This document shows positions 8,006 through 16,240 of a DNA stretch of 61,570 nt, piece after piece. A program made the position numbers and the translations under genes. The stretch is from Acidobacteriota bacterium. Its GTDB lineage: Bacteria > Acidobacteriota > Vicinamibacteria > Vicinamibacterales > SCN-69-37. The stretch is from the NCBI GenBank assembly GCA_947467605.1, contig CANIII010000025.1, forward strand, positions 1 to 61,570, given 5' to 3'. The stretch's first letter is position 1, and each line of letters starts with the position of its first letter. The notes beneath the pieces were generated by a model. That model saw only the letters and a list, made by a program, of their open reading frames with translations. It did no database searches and was not told the origin of the DNA.

Positions 8006-10033
8006 CTACTTGATCGTGTAGCCGATCAGTTCATCTGAACTCGGCGCGCGGAAGAAGCCGCCTCCCGCCCCGCTGACGACGACGTACTGCTTGCCGTCTT
8101 TGCCGAGGTAGGTGGCGGGCATGCCCTGGTTGGGTGCCGGCAGTTTGTCTTTCCAGAGTTCTTTGCCGTTGCGCGCATCGAAGGCGCGGAAGTAGCCGTC
8201 GATCGAGGCACCGATGAACACGAGGTTGCCGGCCGTGGTGATCGCGCCACCGGAGCTCGGCGTGCCGGTCGGTGCCACGCCCTTCTTCATCAGCTCTTCA
8301 AATTCACCGAGCGGCACGCGCCAGGCAATGTCACCCGTGTTGGCGTTGACGGCCACGAGCTCGCCCCAGGGCGCAGGCGAGCAGCTCCACATGTTGTCGG
8401 TATTCCAGTAGCGGTTGAACGGACCAGGGGTCTTGCTGAAACTCTGCTGCGGTGGCGGCGCATCGGCCGAAGGCGGAGCGGCACCGCGACGACCTCCTGC
8501 AGCCGCCGGTTGCACTTTGCCCAACTGGCCGGCGTTCATCACATTGCCAATCAGCAGACCGAGCTGCGCGTTGTAGGTCATGCCCATCCAGTTGCTGCCG
8601 CCCTGCGCGCCCGGGAAGGTCAGGATGTTCTCGTCAGTGCGCCACGGGATATAGATGCCCGTGTCGGCAAACTTGTACTGCTCCCAGAGGCCTTCGCAAT
8701 ACTTCTGATGCTCGGGCGAGATCTTGCCGAGGAGCGCGAGCTCTTCGCGCGATCCATTGACGCGCGCGAGCGGCACGGGCTTGATCGGAAACGGTTGCGT
8801 CTTGGACGTCACTTCGCCAGGCACCTTCGACTGCGGCACCGGTCGTTCTTCCATGCCAAAGATCGGCTCACCGGTTTCGCGATTGAAGACGAAGAACAGC
8901 GACATCTTCGTGGACTGACCGACGGCGGGTATCACGCGGCCGTTGCGACGCACGTCGAACAGAATCGGCGCGGCGGCCAGATCGTAGTCCCAGATGTCGT
9001 GATGGACGAGCTGCTTGTACCACTTGAGCTTGCCGGTCGCAGCGTCGATGGCCAAGAGCGAGTTTGCGTACAGGTTGTCGCCCTCCGAGCCGCCGCCGTA
9101 GTAGTCGTTGATCGCGGTGCCTTCCGGTTTGTCGGTCGGCACAAACAACAAGCCGCGCGCTTCGTCGATGGAGAATGCACCCCAGAGGCCCGGTGTCGCG
9201 TCGCCTTCCGCGGCCTTGCCCCACGAGGCGTGGTTCGGGTCGCCCTTCTGCGCCTTGAGATACACGGTCCACGCGGGCGCACCGGTGACCACGTCGTAGG
9301 CCTTGACCGTGTTGCCCTTGGGCCCCTCGTTCTCACCGCGCGTGATGATGAGGTTCTTGTAGATCGACGGCGGCGAGTTGTGACGCGCACCGGCGATCAG
9401 CCCCTTCTCGCCGAAGGTCGTGATGAGTTTTCCGGTCTTCGCGTCGATCGCCGCGAGGCCGTCCGAGAGTTGCGAGAAGATGCGCGGGCCCACCGCTTTC
9501 GTGCCGGCCCAGTACACCGGTCCACGGACGTTCGTGCCGACGCCGTCGCCGCCACGACCTCCGCGTCCGCCACCACCACCGCCCGCCGCGCCACCTGCGG
9601 CACCACCGGCCGCACCGCGACCCTGCGGATTCGCACCCGCCGCACGGCCGTCTTCCACCGCTGCCGCTGCCGTCGCCGCTGCGGCCAACGTCGTCGCCGA
9701 CGCCGGCACGATCGGGCCCTCTGGATACTTCCAGATGAGCGTGCCCTTCACGCCATCGACCGCGAAGATGCCGTTCGGCGCGCTGAAGTAGATGACGCTG
9801 TCGACGATCATCGGCGGAAACGCGAAGCGCCCAGAGCCGGTGTGGAACGTCCACGCGCGCGTGAGCTTGCCGACGTTGTCAGTCGTGATCTGTTTGAGCG
9901 ACGAGTAGCGCTGCGCGCCCTGGTCACCGAGCGGGTACGCCCAGTCTTTGCCGGCCGCGCCATTCGGTGCCTGGCCCTGAACGGCAAGCGTCGCCACGAC
10001 ACACAGCGACAGCACCAACACGTACTTTCTCAT
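8006..10033 (-). CDS. Exported PQQ-type quinoprotein dehydrogenase
   Basis: A 675-residue secreted beta-propeller protein of the pyrroloquinoline-quinone dehydrogenase family (alcohol/glucose dehydrogenase type). A signal peptide (KYVLVLSLCVVATLAVQG) precedes the first propeller blade WAYPLGDQGAQRYSSL. Typical tryptophan-docking repeats follow, such as AIDAATGKLKWYKQ and AFDARNGKELW, and HHDIWDYDLAAAP matches the catalytic-face motif. No adjacent Cys-Cys pair of methanol dehydrogenases is seen, and there is no haem CXXCH, so it is not a quinohaemoprotein. Residues ~135-170 hold a Gly/Arg/Ala-rich insert containing GGRGGRGGDG that interrupts the propeller. Its start overlaps the stop of the upstream MBL-fold gene by 4 bp, so the two are probably one transcript. 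Substrate unknown. Confidence 0.85.
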   Translation of the reverse strand: MRKYVLVLSLCVVATLAVQGQAPNGAAGKDWAYPLGDQGAQRYSSLKQITTDNVGKLTRAWTFHTGSGRFAFPPMIVDSVIYFSAPNGIFAVDGVKGTLIWKYPEGPIVPASATTLAAAATAAAAVEDGRAAGANPQGRGAAGGAAGGAAGGGGGGRGGRGGDGVGTNVRGPVYWAGTKAVGPRIFSQLSDGLAAIDAKTGKLITTFGEKGLIAGARHNSPPSIYKNLIITRGENEGPKGNTVKAYDVVTGAPAWTVYLKAQKGDPNHASWGKAAEGDATPGLWGAFSIDEARGLLFVPTDKPEGTAINDYYGGGSEGDNLYANSLLAIDAATGKLKWYKQLVHHDIWDYDLAAAPILFDVRRNGRVIPAVGQSTKMSLFFVFNRETGEPIFGMEERPVPQSKVPGEVTSKTQPFPIKPVPLARVNGSREELALLGKISPEHQKYCEGLWEQYKFADTGIYIPWRTDENILTFPGAQGGSNWMGMTYNAQLGLLIGNVMNAGQLGKVQPAAAGGRRGAAPPSADAPPPQQSFSKTPGPFNRYWNTDNMWSCSPAPWGELVAVNANTGDIAWRVPLGEFEELMKKGVAPTGTPSSGGAITTAGNLVFIGASIDGYFRAFDARNGKELWKDKLPAPNQGMPATYLGKDGKQYVVVSGAGGGFFRAPSSDELIGYTIK

Positions 10034-11247
10034 CGCACACCTCCATTGCCGCCACGGCCGGCCGCGGACGGAGCCGGATCGGGCGTGCGGTAGTACTCCG
10101 GACCGCGCGCCTTGTCGAGCGCGGTCTTATTGGCGGCTACGCGTGCGCGGCCACATTCAAGTTCCACATCCATGTATCGCGCCGCCTTCTCAGGCGTAAA
10201 GAGCAACGGGTGCGGCCCCGATAGTGGACTCTTTCGCAACGCCGCAATCGTTTCGGTCTTCAGCATGTTGATGTCCGGGTGCACTTGCACGACCGCCTCG
10301 ACTTTCGCGCGTTTGCCTTCGTCGAAGATGCGCTGAAACGCGGCCAGGCTCGCGTACGTCGAGAACCGCGACGCCGTGAGGTTCAGCATATTGAACGTGC
10401 GCCCCTGATACTTTGCCGGAAAGATTCCCGACACCGACGTCGGCGTGTGACCGGGCAGCAGGAACAGCGTGATGGTCGTGTCGCCAAGCGTCACCTTCTG
10501 CCCATCGAGCACATCAACACCGCGACGCATCTTGGCGCCCGACGACATCACGACGTCCCAATCAAGCTTGCCGATCAGGATCGTGGGGTTGTAGTTCTTC
10601 TGCACGAACTCAAGACCACCGACGTGGTCGAAGTGATGGTGACCGATCACCACGTACTTGATGTCGGCCGGGTTGAGCCCGGCCTTCTTCATGCCGCCTT
10701 CGAGGATGTTCTTGTAGTTCTCCTCGCTGTCGAGGGTGTCCCATAAAATGAGTCCGGCGCTCGTCTTGATCACCCACGCGCCGACACCACCCGTCCCCGC
10801 GTAGTAGATGTTGTCGAACACCTGCACGAAGTCGCCGCCGTTGGCCGGCGTCACCGTGGCGCCCGCGTTCCACGTGCAGAAGCGATTCACTTCGTTCACC
10901 AGGTCCGTGGCCGCGATCTTCTTCGCGTTAGCGACGATGGCCTGCGCTTCGGGTGACGCCGCGAACTGCTCCGCCGTGGGATCACCCGCGCCGCCGCCCT
11001 GGCCCGCTTCAGGCATCGTGTACAGCGTGTTCGAGGTGCCGTAGCCGCCGGTATCCGGTGCGCTACCGCGGCCGCCGCCACCCTGACGACCGCCACCGCC
11101 GCCGGCACCAGCGCCGCCTTGTCGTGCGCCAGCCGGCTGCTGCGCCGCGCCGGCAGTTTGTTCGGACGTCCAGACCGCACGCGATGCGATCAGCATCCCG
11201 GCAACCAGACAAATTGTGAATAAACGTGACGTGTACAGGCTTCGCAT
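10030..11247 (-). CDS. Exported metallo-beta-lactamase-fold hydrolase
   Basis: A 405-residue MBL-fold protein. The dinuclear-metal motif HxHxDH is visible as HHHFDH within VVIGHHHFDHVGGLEF, and LLPGHTPTS supplies the next histidine. The start at 11247 follows a GGGGAG ribosome site and opens a signal peptide (RLFTICLVAGMLIASRA), so the product should be periplasmic. A ~35-residue Gly/Arg-rich low-complexity stretch (GGGGGRQGGGGRG) separates the signal from the enzyme domain. The open frame extends further upstream but lacks a better start. The gene overlaps the quinoprotein by 4 bp. MBL proteins beside PQQ dehydrogenases occur in other bacteria, but its role here is not known. Confidence 0.82.
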   Translation of the reverse strand: MRSLYTSRLFTICLVAGMLIASRAVWTSEQTAGAAQQPAGARQGGAGAGGGGGRQGGGGRGSAPDTGGYGTSNTLYTMPEAGQGGGAGDPTAEQFAASPEAQAIVANAKKIAATDLVNEVNRFCTWNAGATVTPANGGDFVQVFDNIYYAGTGGVGAWVIKTSAGLILWDTLDSEENYKNILEGGMKKAGLNPADIKYVVIGHHHFDHVGGLEFVQKNYNPTILIGKLDWDVVMSSGAKMRRGVDVLDGQKVTLGDTTITLFLLPGHTPTSVSGIFPAKYQGRTFNMLNLTASRFSTYASLAAFQRIFDEGKRAKVEAVVQVHPDINMLKTETIAALRKSPLSGPHPLLFTPEKAARYMDVELECGRARVAANKTALDKARGPEYYRTPDPAPSAAGRGGNGGVR

Positions 11248-11359
11248 ACCGCTCCCCATGATGGACTGCGCGCCAGTTGTACCAGCTGCTCTATGGAGGG
11301 CGGTGGGTGTTACCGTGCTGCTACGGTAACCACGCGCCGGCGGTGGCGGGTGACGACGT

Positions 11360-12520
11360 TCAGTGGACCGGCGCGAGTTCGCGCAGCCGGCGGACGACGG
11401 TCGTGAATTTGTTGATGACGTAGTCGATCTCGTCTTCGGTGGTGTGGCGGCCGATGCCGAAACGAATCGACGCCGACGGCACCGCCGCATCGTCGCCCCA
11501 GATCGCCGACAACACGTGTGACGGCTTGCCTGAGGCCGACTGGCAGGCGGAGCCGGATGACACAGCGATGTCGCCGATGCCCATCAAGAGCTTCTCGCCT
11601 TCGACGCGCTCGAAGCTCACGTGCAGGTTGTGCGGGAGGCGGTGTTCCAACGTGCCGTTCACGATCACGCCATCGACGCCGGCGGTGATGCCGTGCAGCA
11701 GCCGATCTCGGAGATGACGCAGCCGCGCGTTCTCTTCGGTCATGTCCTTCTTGCAGATCTCACACGCACAGCCGAGGCCCACGATGCCGGGAACGTTGAG
11801 GGTGCCGGCGCGCATTCCGCGCTCCTGGCCGCCGCCGGTGATGAGCGGGATCAGTTCCGTGCGCTTGCGGATGTAGAGCGCGCCGCAGCCCTTCGGGCCG
11901 TACATCTTGTGGCCGGTGAGCGACAGCAGGTCGATGTGCATCGCGTTGACGTCGATCGGCACCTTGCCCACGGCCTGTGCGCCATCGACATGAAACACGG
12001 CGCCTTGCGCGCGCGCAATTCGGCCGATCTCTTCAAGTGGCTGCACGGCGCCAATTTCATTGTTCGCAGCCATCACGCTCACGAGCGCCGTGTCTGGCGT
12101 CACCGCACGCTCGAGCGCGTCAAGCTTCACGCGGCCACCGCGATCGACTGGAACAATCACCGTGTCCCAGCCTTGTGCAGCGAGGCGTCCGAAGGCTTCG
12201 AGGATGGACTTGTGTTCAATCGCTGACGTCACAATGCGGCGACGATTGGTGATCGCGCGTTCGGACACACCGCGAATTGCAAACGTGTTTGATTCAGTGG
12301 CGCCGCTCGTGAAGATGATCTCGCGGGCCGTGGCGCCAATCAGCGTTGCGACCTGACGACGGGCGGTCTCGACGGCTTCCTGCGCCTTCCAGCCAAACGC
12401 GTGGCTGGCCGAGGCCGGGTTGCCGAAGACTTCCGTGAAGTACGGCAGCATCGCCTGCAGCACGCGCGGGTCAACGGGCGTGGTGGCGTGGTAGTCGAGG
12501 TAGATGGCGCGGCCAGACAT
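11360..12520 (-). CDS. iscS: Cysteine desulfurase, class I (IscS/NifS type)
   Basis: PLP enzyme of 386 residues that transfers sulfur from cysteine to Fe-S scaffolds or tRNA-thiolation partners. The Schiff-base lysine is Lys205 in LTGHKMYGPKG. The persulfide cysteine is Cys326 in the flexible loop SSGSACQSASGKPS, with the longer loop typical of class I enzymes, unlike the SufS in the same run. The ATG at 12520 is preceded at a distance by AAGAG and by a TAGAAT hexamer (12535-12540, minus strand), so it may have its own promoter. It ends the minus-strand block that begins with rrf2-suf. A NifS role in nitrogen fixation is unlikely because no nif gene is near. Confidence 0.92.
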   Translation of the reverse strand: MSGRAIYLDYHATTPVDPRVLQAMLPYFTEVFGNPASASHAFGWKAQEAVETARRQVATLIGATAREIIFTSGATESNTFAIRGVSERAITNRRRIVTSAIEHKSILEAFGRLAAQGWDTVIVPVDRGGRVKLDALERAVTPDTALVSVMAANNEIGAVQPLEEIGRIARAQGAVFHVDGAQAVGKVPIDVNAMHIDLLSLTGHKMYGPKGCGALYIRKRTELIPLITGGGQERGMRAGTLNVPGIVGLGCACEICKKDMTEENARLRHLRDRLLHGITAGVDGVIVNGTLEHRLPHNLHVSFERVEGEKLLMGIGDIAVSSGSACQSASGKPSHVLSAIWGDDAAVPSASIRFGIGRHTTEDEIDYVINKFTTVVRRLRELAPVH

Positions 12521-12576
12521 GTTGAACGCTCTTGATTCTAGCGCGGGACCGGGACTCCGAGGTAGGTATTGGGCGA

Positions 12577-14004
12577 TCAGTCGACGATGCGGTACGCCGA
12601 CACGCGCTGTTCCAGATTCTTCCAGATCGTCGTGGTGGACTCGCCGCGCGACAGACCGTCGGCGATGAACCGGCCCATGTCGACACAGTGGTCGGAGTTG
12701 TTGTAGTTGTACATACCGATTCGCCCGGTCGTCAGCAGGTTGTCTACACTCTGAAGCCGCCGGCTGACGTTCTTCATGTTCTCGGTATAGGTCAGGTCGT
12801 AGACCGGATAGAAGTTCTGCGACCGCTTCACGAGATGGCCCTCGACGTCCTCTGCGCGAATGCTGCCCATCGTCACGAGACCCTCGATACAACGAGCCAC
12901 GAGCTGATCGTCGGTGGAGGTCCAGATGTCGTCGCCAGCCGAGCACGTAAAGTCGCAACACAGCACCGTACGATCGGCTGGCCCCATCGACGGACTGAGC
13001 ACCTTCTGCTCGAAGATTCGGCTGAAGAGGAACTCGCGCTCGGGGAAGAAGATCCAGTGATCTTCGAGGACGTTGGGCTTCCGCACGAAGAGGTACACGA
13101 GGATCAGGTGCCGGAACTTGAGGCTCGACGCCGCGCGGATCAGCTCAGGGTCGCGGTCGCCAAACACAAATTCGCCCAGCACCGGCAGCGGCAGCGACGA
13201 AACCAGCGTGTGACATGGCAGAGAGCGCGTGTCACCGTCGACCGTCACTGAGACGCCAGAGACGTGGTGGTTGTTGTCGCCCTGGGTTTCGAAACCGTTG
13301 ATGCGCGCGTTGACGAGGATCCGGCCGCCATGCGCGATGATCTCATCGGCCATCGCCTGCGGCAATTCACCAAAGCCATTCTTCGGGTAGTAGAAATAGG
13401 TGGCGTCCGTCTCGGCCGATTTTTTCTTGAGCCCCAGCAGATTGAGAATCAGTTCGGTGGCGCCAGACGATGGAATGCGCGTTCGCGCCATGTCGGGATG
13501 CAATACCGCCGGATCGCCCCACACTTTCCAGGCGAGCGGTTCGAACACCAGCTCGTACACCTGCCGCCCGAAACGCTGAATGACGTACTCCGCATACGAC
13601 GCCGGCGTTGAACGGCCGAACACTCCCTTGAGCATGGCCATCGCATAGCCGAGGCCGAGCCGCAGAAACTGCGCAGGGCCGAGGACCTTCGCGAGGTTTC
13701 CCATCTGCAACGGATAGTCGAGCGCATGACCGCGCAAAAAGATGCGATGACGTTTCCGATGCTCGATCAGTCGACCGTCGAGCAGTTGACGCATCTCATC
13801 GAGCACGCCGGGAATCACCGAGTACATCTTGTGCGGGCCGTAGTCGAGCCGAAACCCGTTGTGTTCGAACGTGCCGCACAGGCCGCCGATCACAGGTGCT
13901 CGTTCGACGACGGTGACGTCGTAACGATCGGTGCGCGCCAGGAACCAGCCGGCCGCCAGTCCGCCGACGCCGCCACCGAGAATGACAATCGGTTCTTTTG
14001 CCAT
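12577..14004 (-). CDS. FAD-dependent oxidoreductase (amine-oxidase/protoporphyrinogen-oxidase-like)
   Basis: A 475-residue flavoprotein of the COG1232-like amine oxidase superfamily. The N-terminus carries the dinucleotide-binding ILGGGVGGLAAGWFLA and an acidic strand end (VTVVERA), followed by GGLCGTFEHNGFRLDYGPH, reminiscent of UDP-galactopyranose mutase and HemY-like proteins. A C-terminal FAD contact is seen in LLTTGRIGMYNYNNSDHC. Relatives commonly sit in surface-polysaccharide clusters, where they act on sugars or isoprenoid-linked substrates, so haem synthesis is not implied. Its ATG overlaps the last base of the chimeric gene at 14004, meaning the two are translated together. Neither fits Fe-S assembly, so the pair looks like an insertion between sufU and iscS. 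Confidence 0.75.
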   Translation of the reverse strand: MAKEPIVILGGGVGGLAAGWFLARTDRYDVTVVERAPVIGGLCGTFEHNGFRLDYGPHKMYSVIPGVLDEMRQLLDGRLIEHRKRHRIFLRGHALDYPLQMGNLAKVLGPAQFLRLGLGYAMAMLKGVFGRSTPASYAEYVIQRFGRQVYELVFEPLAWKVWGDPAVLHPDMARTRIPSSGATELILNLLGLKKKSAETDATYFYYPKNGFGELPQAMADEIIAHGGRILVNARINGFETQGDNNHHVSGVSVTVDGDTRSLPCHTLVSSLPLPVLGEFVFGDRDPELIRAASSLKFRHLILVYLFVRKPNVLEDHWIFFPEREFLFSRIFEQKVLSPSMGPADRTVLCCDFTCSAGDDIWTSTDDQLVARCIEGLVTMGSIRAEDVEGHLVKRSQNFYPVYDLTYTENMKNVSRRLQSVDNLLTTGRIGMYNYNNSDHCVDMGRFIADGLSRGESTTTIWKNLEQRVSAYRIVD

Positions 14005-15269
14005 CAGCTGCGCGTCGCCAGAACAAGTGTCTGCCCGACCCAGTACGGCACACGCAGGTGCGCCAGACGCAGGGCCTTGACGATCGACTCACCGATCCCG
14101 GGCAGCACCGGCACATACGCCTTCATGCGGTGCAAGATGTAGCCGAGCTCGAGTGTTTGAAAATGGGGCTTCATCAGAAACGGCGAGAATCCGTTTCGCT
14201 CCAGCAACGTACGGATCGTCGTCCGCGTGAAGTAATAGAGGTGTACCGACAGGAGGAAGACCCATCTGCGGCCCATCAATCGCGAGATCCACGATCCGAT
14301 GTCGGGGTAGTTCACGACCAGCAAGCCGCCCGGTTTGAGCAGGCGTTTGCACTCGAGAACAACTGCGGTGGGGTCCCACAACACCGGCACGAAGACAAAC
14401 AGACCTTCGGAGAGACTCAGGGTCAACCCCCAGAGGCCCGACAGCACGGTGGCCGTCGACAACAGGTTGCCGAACAGCTGCTGCTGCCCGGTCTCCAACA
14501 TGGAGCCGAACCGCATCGCGTTGAACCAGAGGTCGAACACGAGGAACGGCACCGCCGGCAGCGCCACCAGCGCGGACCACACGACGGCATCTCGCACCGG
14601 CCGCTGCGAACCCGAACGCATTGCGAGCGCTGACAGGAACGCCACCACGCCAGTGCCGACAAGGACGGTGGTGTATCGAGTAAGTACTGCCGCTCCCAAC
14701 GACAGGCCCGCCGCCAATAGCAGGCGCCGCTGACGCAGGCGAGCGAATCGATGCAGCAGATAGAAGAGGACCGTGAAATAGAGCGCCACTTGCGGGTGCT
14801 CGAAGGAGTCTTTGCTTTGCTGCCACGCCATCGTGCCGAAGGCGTAGAGCAGGCCGATGATCACAGCCGTCCGCAGGTGGAATCCGAGCTCGATGGCAAA
14901 CAGCGCGAGGCAGCCCACCGTCAGCACAGTGGCCACCAGGTTGACCATGGCCTCGCTAAACTCGACCACCTCCGCACCACGAGCGGGCACGAATCGCGCG
15001 AGGGTCCGACCCGCCAGATAGAACGGAATCGTCACCAGCGACGGGCCGATGGCGTATTGGGTGTACTGTTTGCCGTCTCGCCCGAGCGGCGAGAACTCGG
15101 TCGGCTGAATGTCCACGCGACCGTGGTCGATCAGATTCTCGGCGACTTCAACGCGCTTCGACCCATCCAAACCAAAGATCGTGCCCGACGCCACGGCCAG
15201 ATGGCCGAGAAAGACGATCAGGCAGAGCAGCCGGATCGACGCCTTTCGCTCGGACGGGTAGGCAGACAC
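14004..15269 (-). CDS. Chimeric ORF: N-terminal membrane glycosyltransferase plus C-terminal methyltransferase fragment
   Basis: Residues 1 to ~297 are a multi-helix membrane protein like the GT39/GT-C family (dolichyl-phosphate-mannose-type transferases), ending in the SEGLFVFVPVL block that in relatives sits mid-protein and is followed by more membrane helices. From residue ~299 the sequence changes to DPTAVVLECKRLLKPGGLL and a soluble C-terminal half of a class I SAM methyltransferase (post-motif strands, then a Phe/Tyr-rich tail). The SAM-binding motif I half is absent. The 421-residue frame is therefore a fusion of two incomplete proteins at about base 14375. Either an in-frame deletion removed ~1 kb in nature or the assembly collapsed here. 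The enzyme is probably not functional for either activity. Confidence 0.72.
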   Translation of the reverse strand: MSAYPSERKASIRLLCLIVFLGHLAVASGTIFGLDGSKRVEVAENLIDHGRVDIQPTEFSPLGRDGKQYTQYAIGPSLVTIPFYLAGRTLARFVPARGAEVVEFSEAMVNLVATVLTVGCLALFAIELGFHLRTAVIIGLLYAFGTMAWQQSKDSFEHPQVALYFTVLFYLLHRFARLRQRRLLLAAGLSLGAAVLTRYTTVLVGTGVVAFLSALAMRSGSQRPVRDAVVWSALVALPAVPFLVFDLWFNAMRFGSMLETGQQQLFGNLLSTATVLSGLWGLTLSLSEGLFVFVPVLWDPTAVVLECKRLLKPGGLLVVNYPDIGSWISRLMGRRWVFLLSVHLYYFTRTTIRTLLERNGFSPFLMKPHFQTLELGYILHRMKAYVPVLPGIGESIVKALRLAHLRVPYWVGQTLVLATRS

Positions 15270-15290
15270 GACGCGAAGTGTACTCGACGC

Positions 15291-15740
15291 CTACTCCGTC
15301 TTCGCCACCTGTGCGCCGCTGAGGGCAGCCTTCAGTGTGTGCCAGGCGAGGCTCGCGCACTTCACGCGTGCGGGGAATTCGCGGACGCCGGAAAAGACCG
15401 CCAGTTTGCCGATCTGCGATTCATCGATCGGATCGCTGATCGGCGTCGTCACCATCAAGTGAAACGCATCGAACAGCGTCTCGGCCTCGGCGACCGTGTG
15501 GCCCTTGATCGCATCGGTCATGAGCGACGCCGATGCTTTGGAGATCGCGCATCCGCTCCCGTCGAACATCACATTGATGATGCGATCGCCCTCGATGTGC
15601 AGCGCGAGCGTGAGCTTGTCGCCGCAGAGCGGGTTGTGGCCGTTCGCACGATGCGTGGCGTCAGCCAACGCACCGAAGTTTCTCGGCCGGCGATTGTGGT
15701 CAAGAATCACTTCCTGGTAGAGCTCGGTCAGGTCAGACAT
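15291..15740 (-). CDS. sufU: SufU-type Fe-S assembly sulfur-transfer protein
   Basis: A 149-residue IscU-fold protein that takes sulfur from SufS and passes it to the SufBCD scaffold. The three zinc/sulfur cysteines are Cys39 (NPLCGD, with Asp41), Cys64 (GSGCAIS) and Cys128 (RVKCASL). The ~20-residue insertion between the second and third cysteines (residues ~88-110) is the SufU hallmark that separates it from IscU. It starts 1 bp after the sufT stop. SufU is best known from Gram-positive bacteria as the partner of SufS; no sufE is seen here, so SufU probably fills that role. Confidence 0.93.
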   Translation of the reverse strand: MSDLTELYQEVILDHNRRPRNFGALADATHRANGHNPLCGDKLTLALHIEGDRIINVMFDGSGCAISKASASLMTDAIKGHTVAEAETLFDAFHLMVTTPISDPIDESQIGKLAVFSGVREFPARVKCASLAWHTLKAALSGAQVAKTE

Positions 15741-16238
15741 TTAGAAAAAGCCGAGCTGAAGTTTCGCGGCTTCCGACATGCGGTCTTTCGTCCACGCCGG
15801 CTCCCATGCAATCTCCACCCACGCGTCGGTCACGCCGGGCACGGCCTTGACCTTCCAGCGCACTTCGCTCGGGATCTGCTGCGCCGAGGGACACGCGGGG
15901 CTGGTCAGTGTCATGTTCACGAGCACTTTCTTGTTCGCGTCCACGATGATGTCGTAGATCAGGCCGAGCTCGTAGATGTCGACCGGAATCTCCGGATCGA
16001 ACACGGTCTTGATGGCGTCGATGATCGGCTGCTGCAGTTCTGCCGTGTTCGTCGCATCGAGGGGACCGACACTCGACTTATCAGCCTCAGCGACAGATGG
16101 CGTCGTGAGCGATGAGGTGTCGAGGGCGGGCGCATCCCAGGCCGCAGGCCGAACAAAGGTGGTGTCGCTCGGTGCAGCAGCAGTGTCGGTCGGGGTCGTC
16201 ACAGCGTTCTTGTCCTTCAGAAAAGAAAACATGCCCAT
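15741..16238 (-). CDS. sufT: SufT-like MIP18/DUF59 Fe-S maturation factor
   Basis: A 165-residue protein whose last ~100 residues are a DUF59/MIP18 domain, an auxiliary factor for maturation of certain Fe-S proteins. The family motif DPEIPVDIYELGLIYDI lies at ~88-104 and the conserved cysteine region is TSPACPSA. The first ~65 residues are Thr/Ala/Asp-rich with low complexity and probably disordered, which makes it clearly longer than the usual ~105-residue SufT. It is 2 bp from sufS and 1 bp from sufU. The extension is a local oddity with no assigned role. Confidence 0.9.
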   Translation of the reverse strand: MGMFSFLKDKNAVTTPTDTAAAPSDTTFVRPAAWDAPALDTSSLTTPSVAEADKSSVGPLDATNTAELQQPIIDAIKTVFDPEIPVDIYELGLIYDIIVDANKKVLVNMTLTSPACPSAQQIPSEVRWKVKAVPGVTDAWVEIAWEPAWTKDRMSEAAKLQLGFF

Positions 16239-16240
16239 CG

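Noticed and set aside
8006..10033. Methanol dehydrogenase or quinohaemoprotein identity for the quinoprotein
   Set aside because: No adjacent cysteine pair and no CXXCH haem motif; only the general PQQ-propeller family can be supported.
8510..10093. 527-codon plus-strand frame opposite the quinoprotein
   Set aside because: Shadow of a well-supported gene; no domain-like sequence and an Arg-rich antisense composition.
14751..16115. 454-codon plus-strand frame opposite the chimera, sufU and sufT
   Set aside because: It crosses three supported minus-strand genes and reads as antisense; no recognisable domain.
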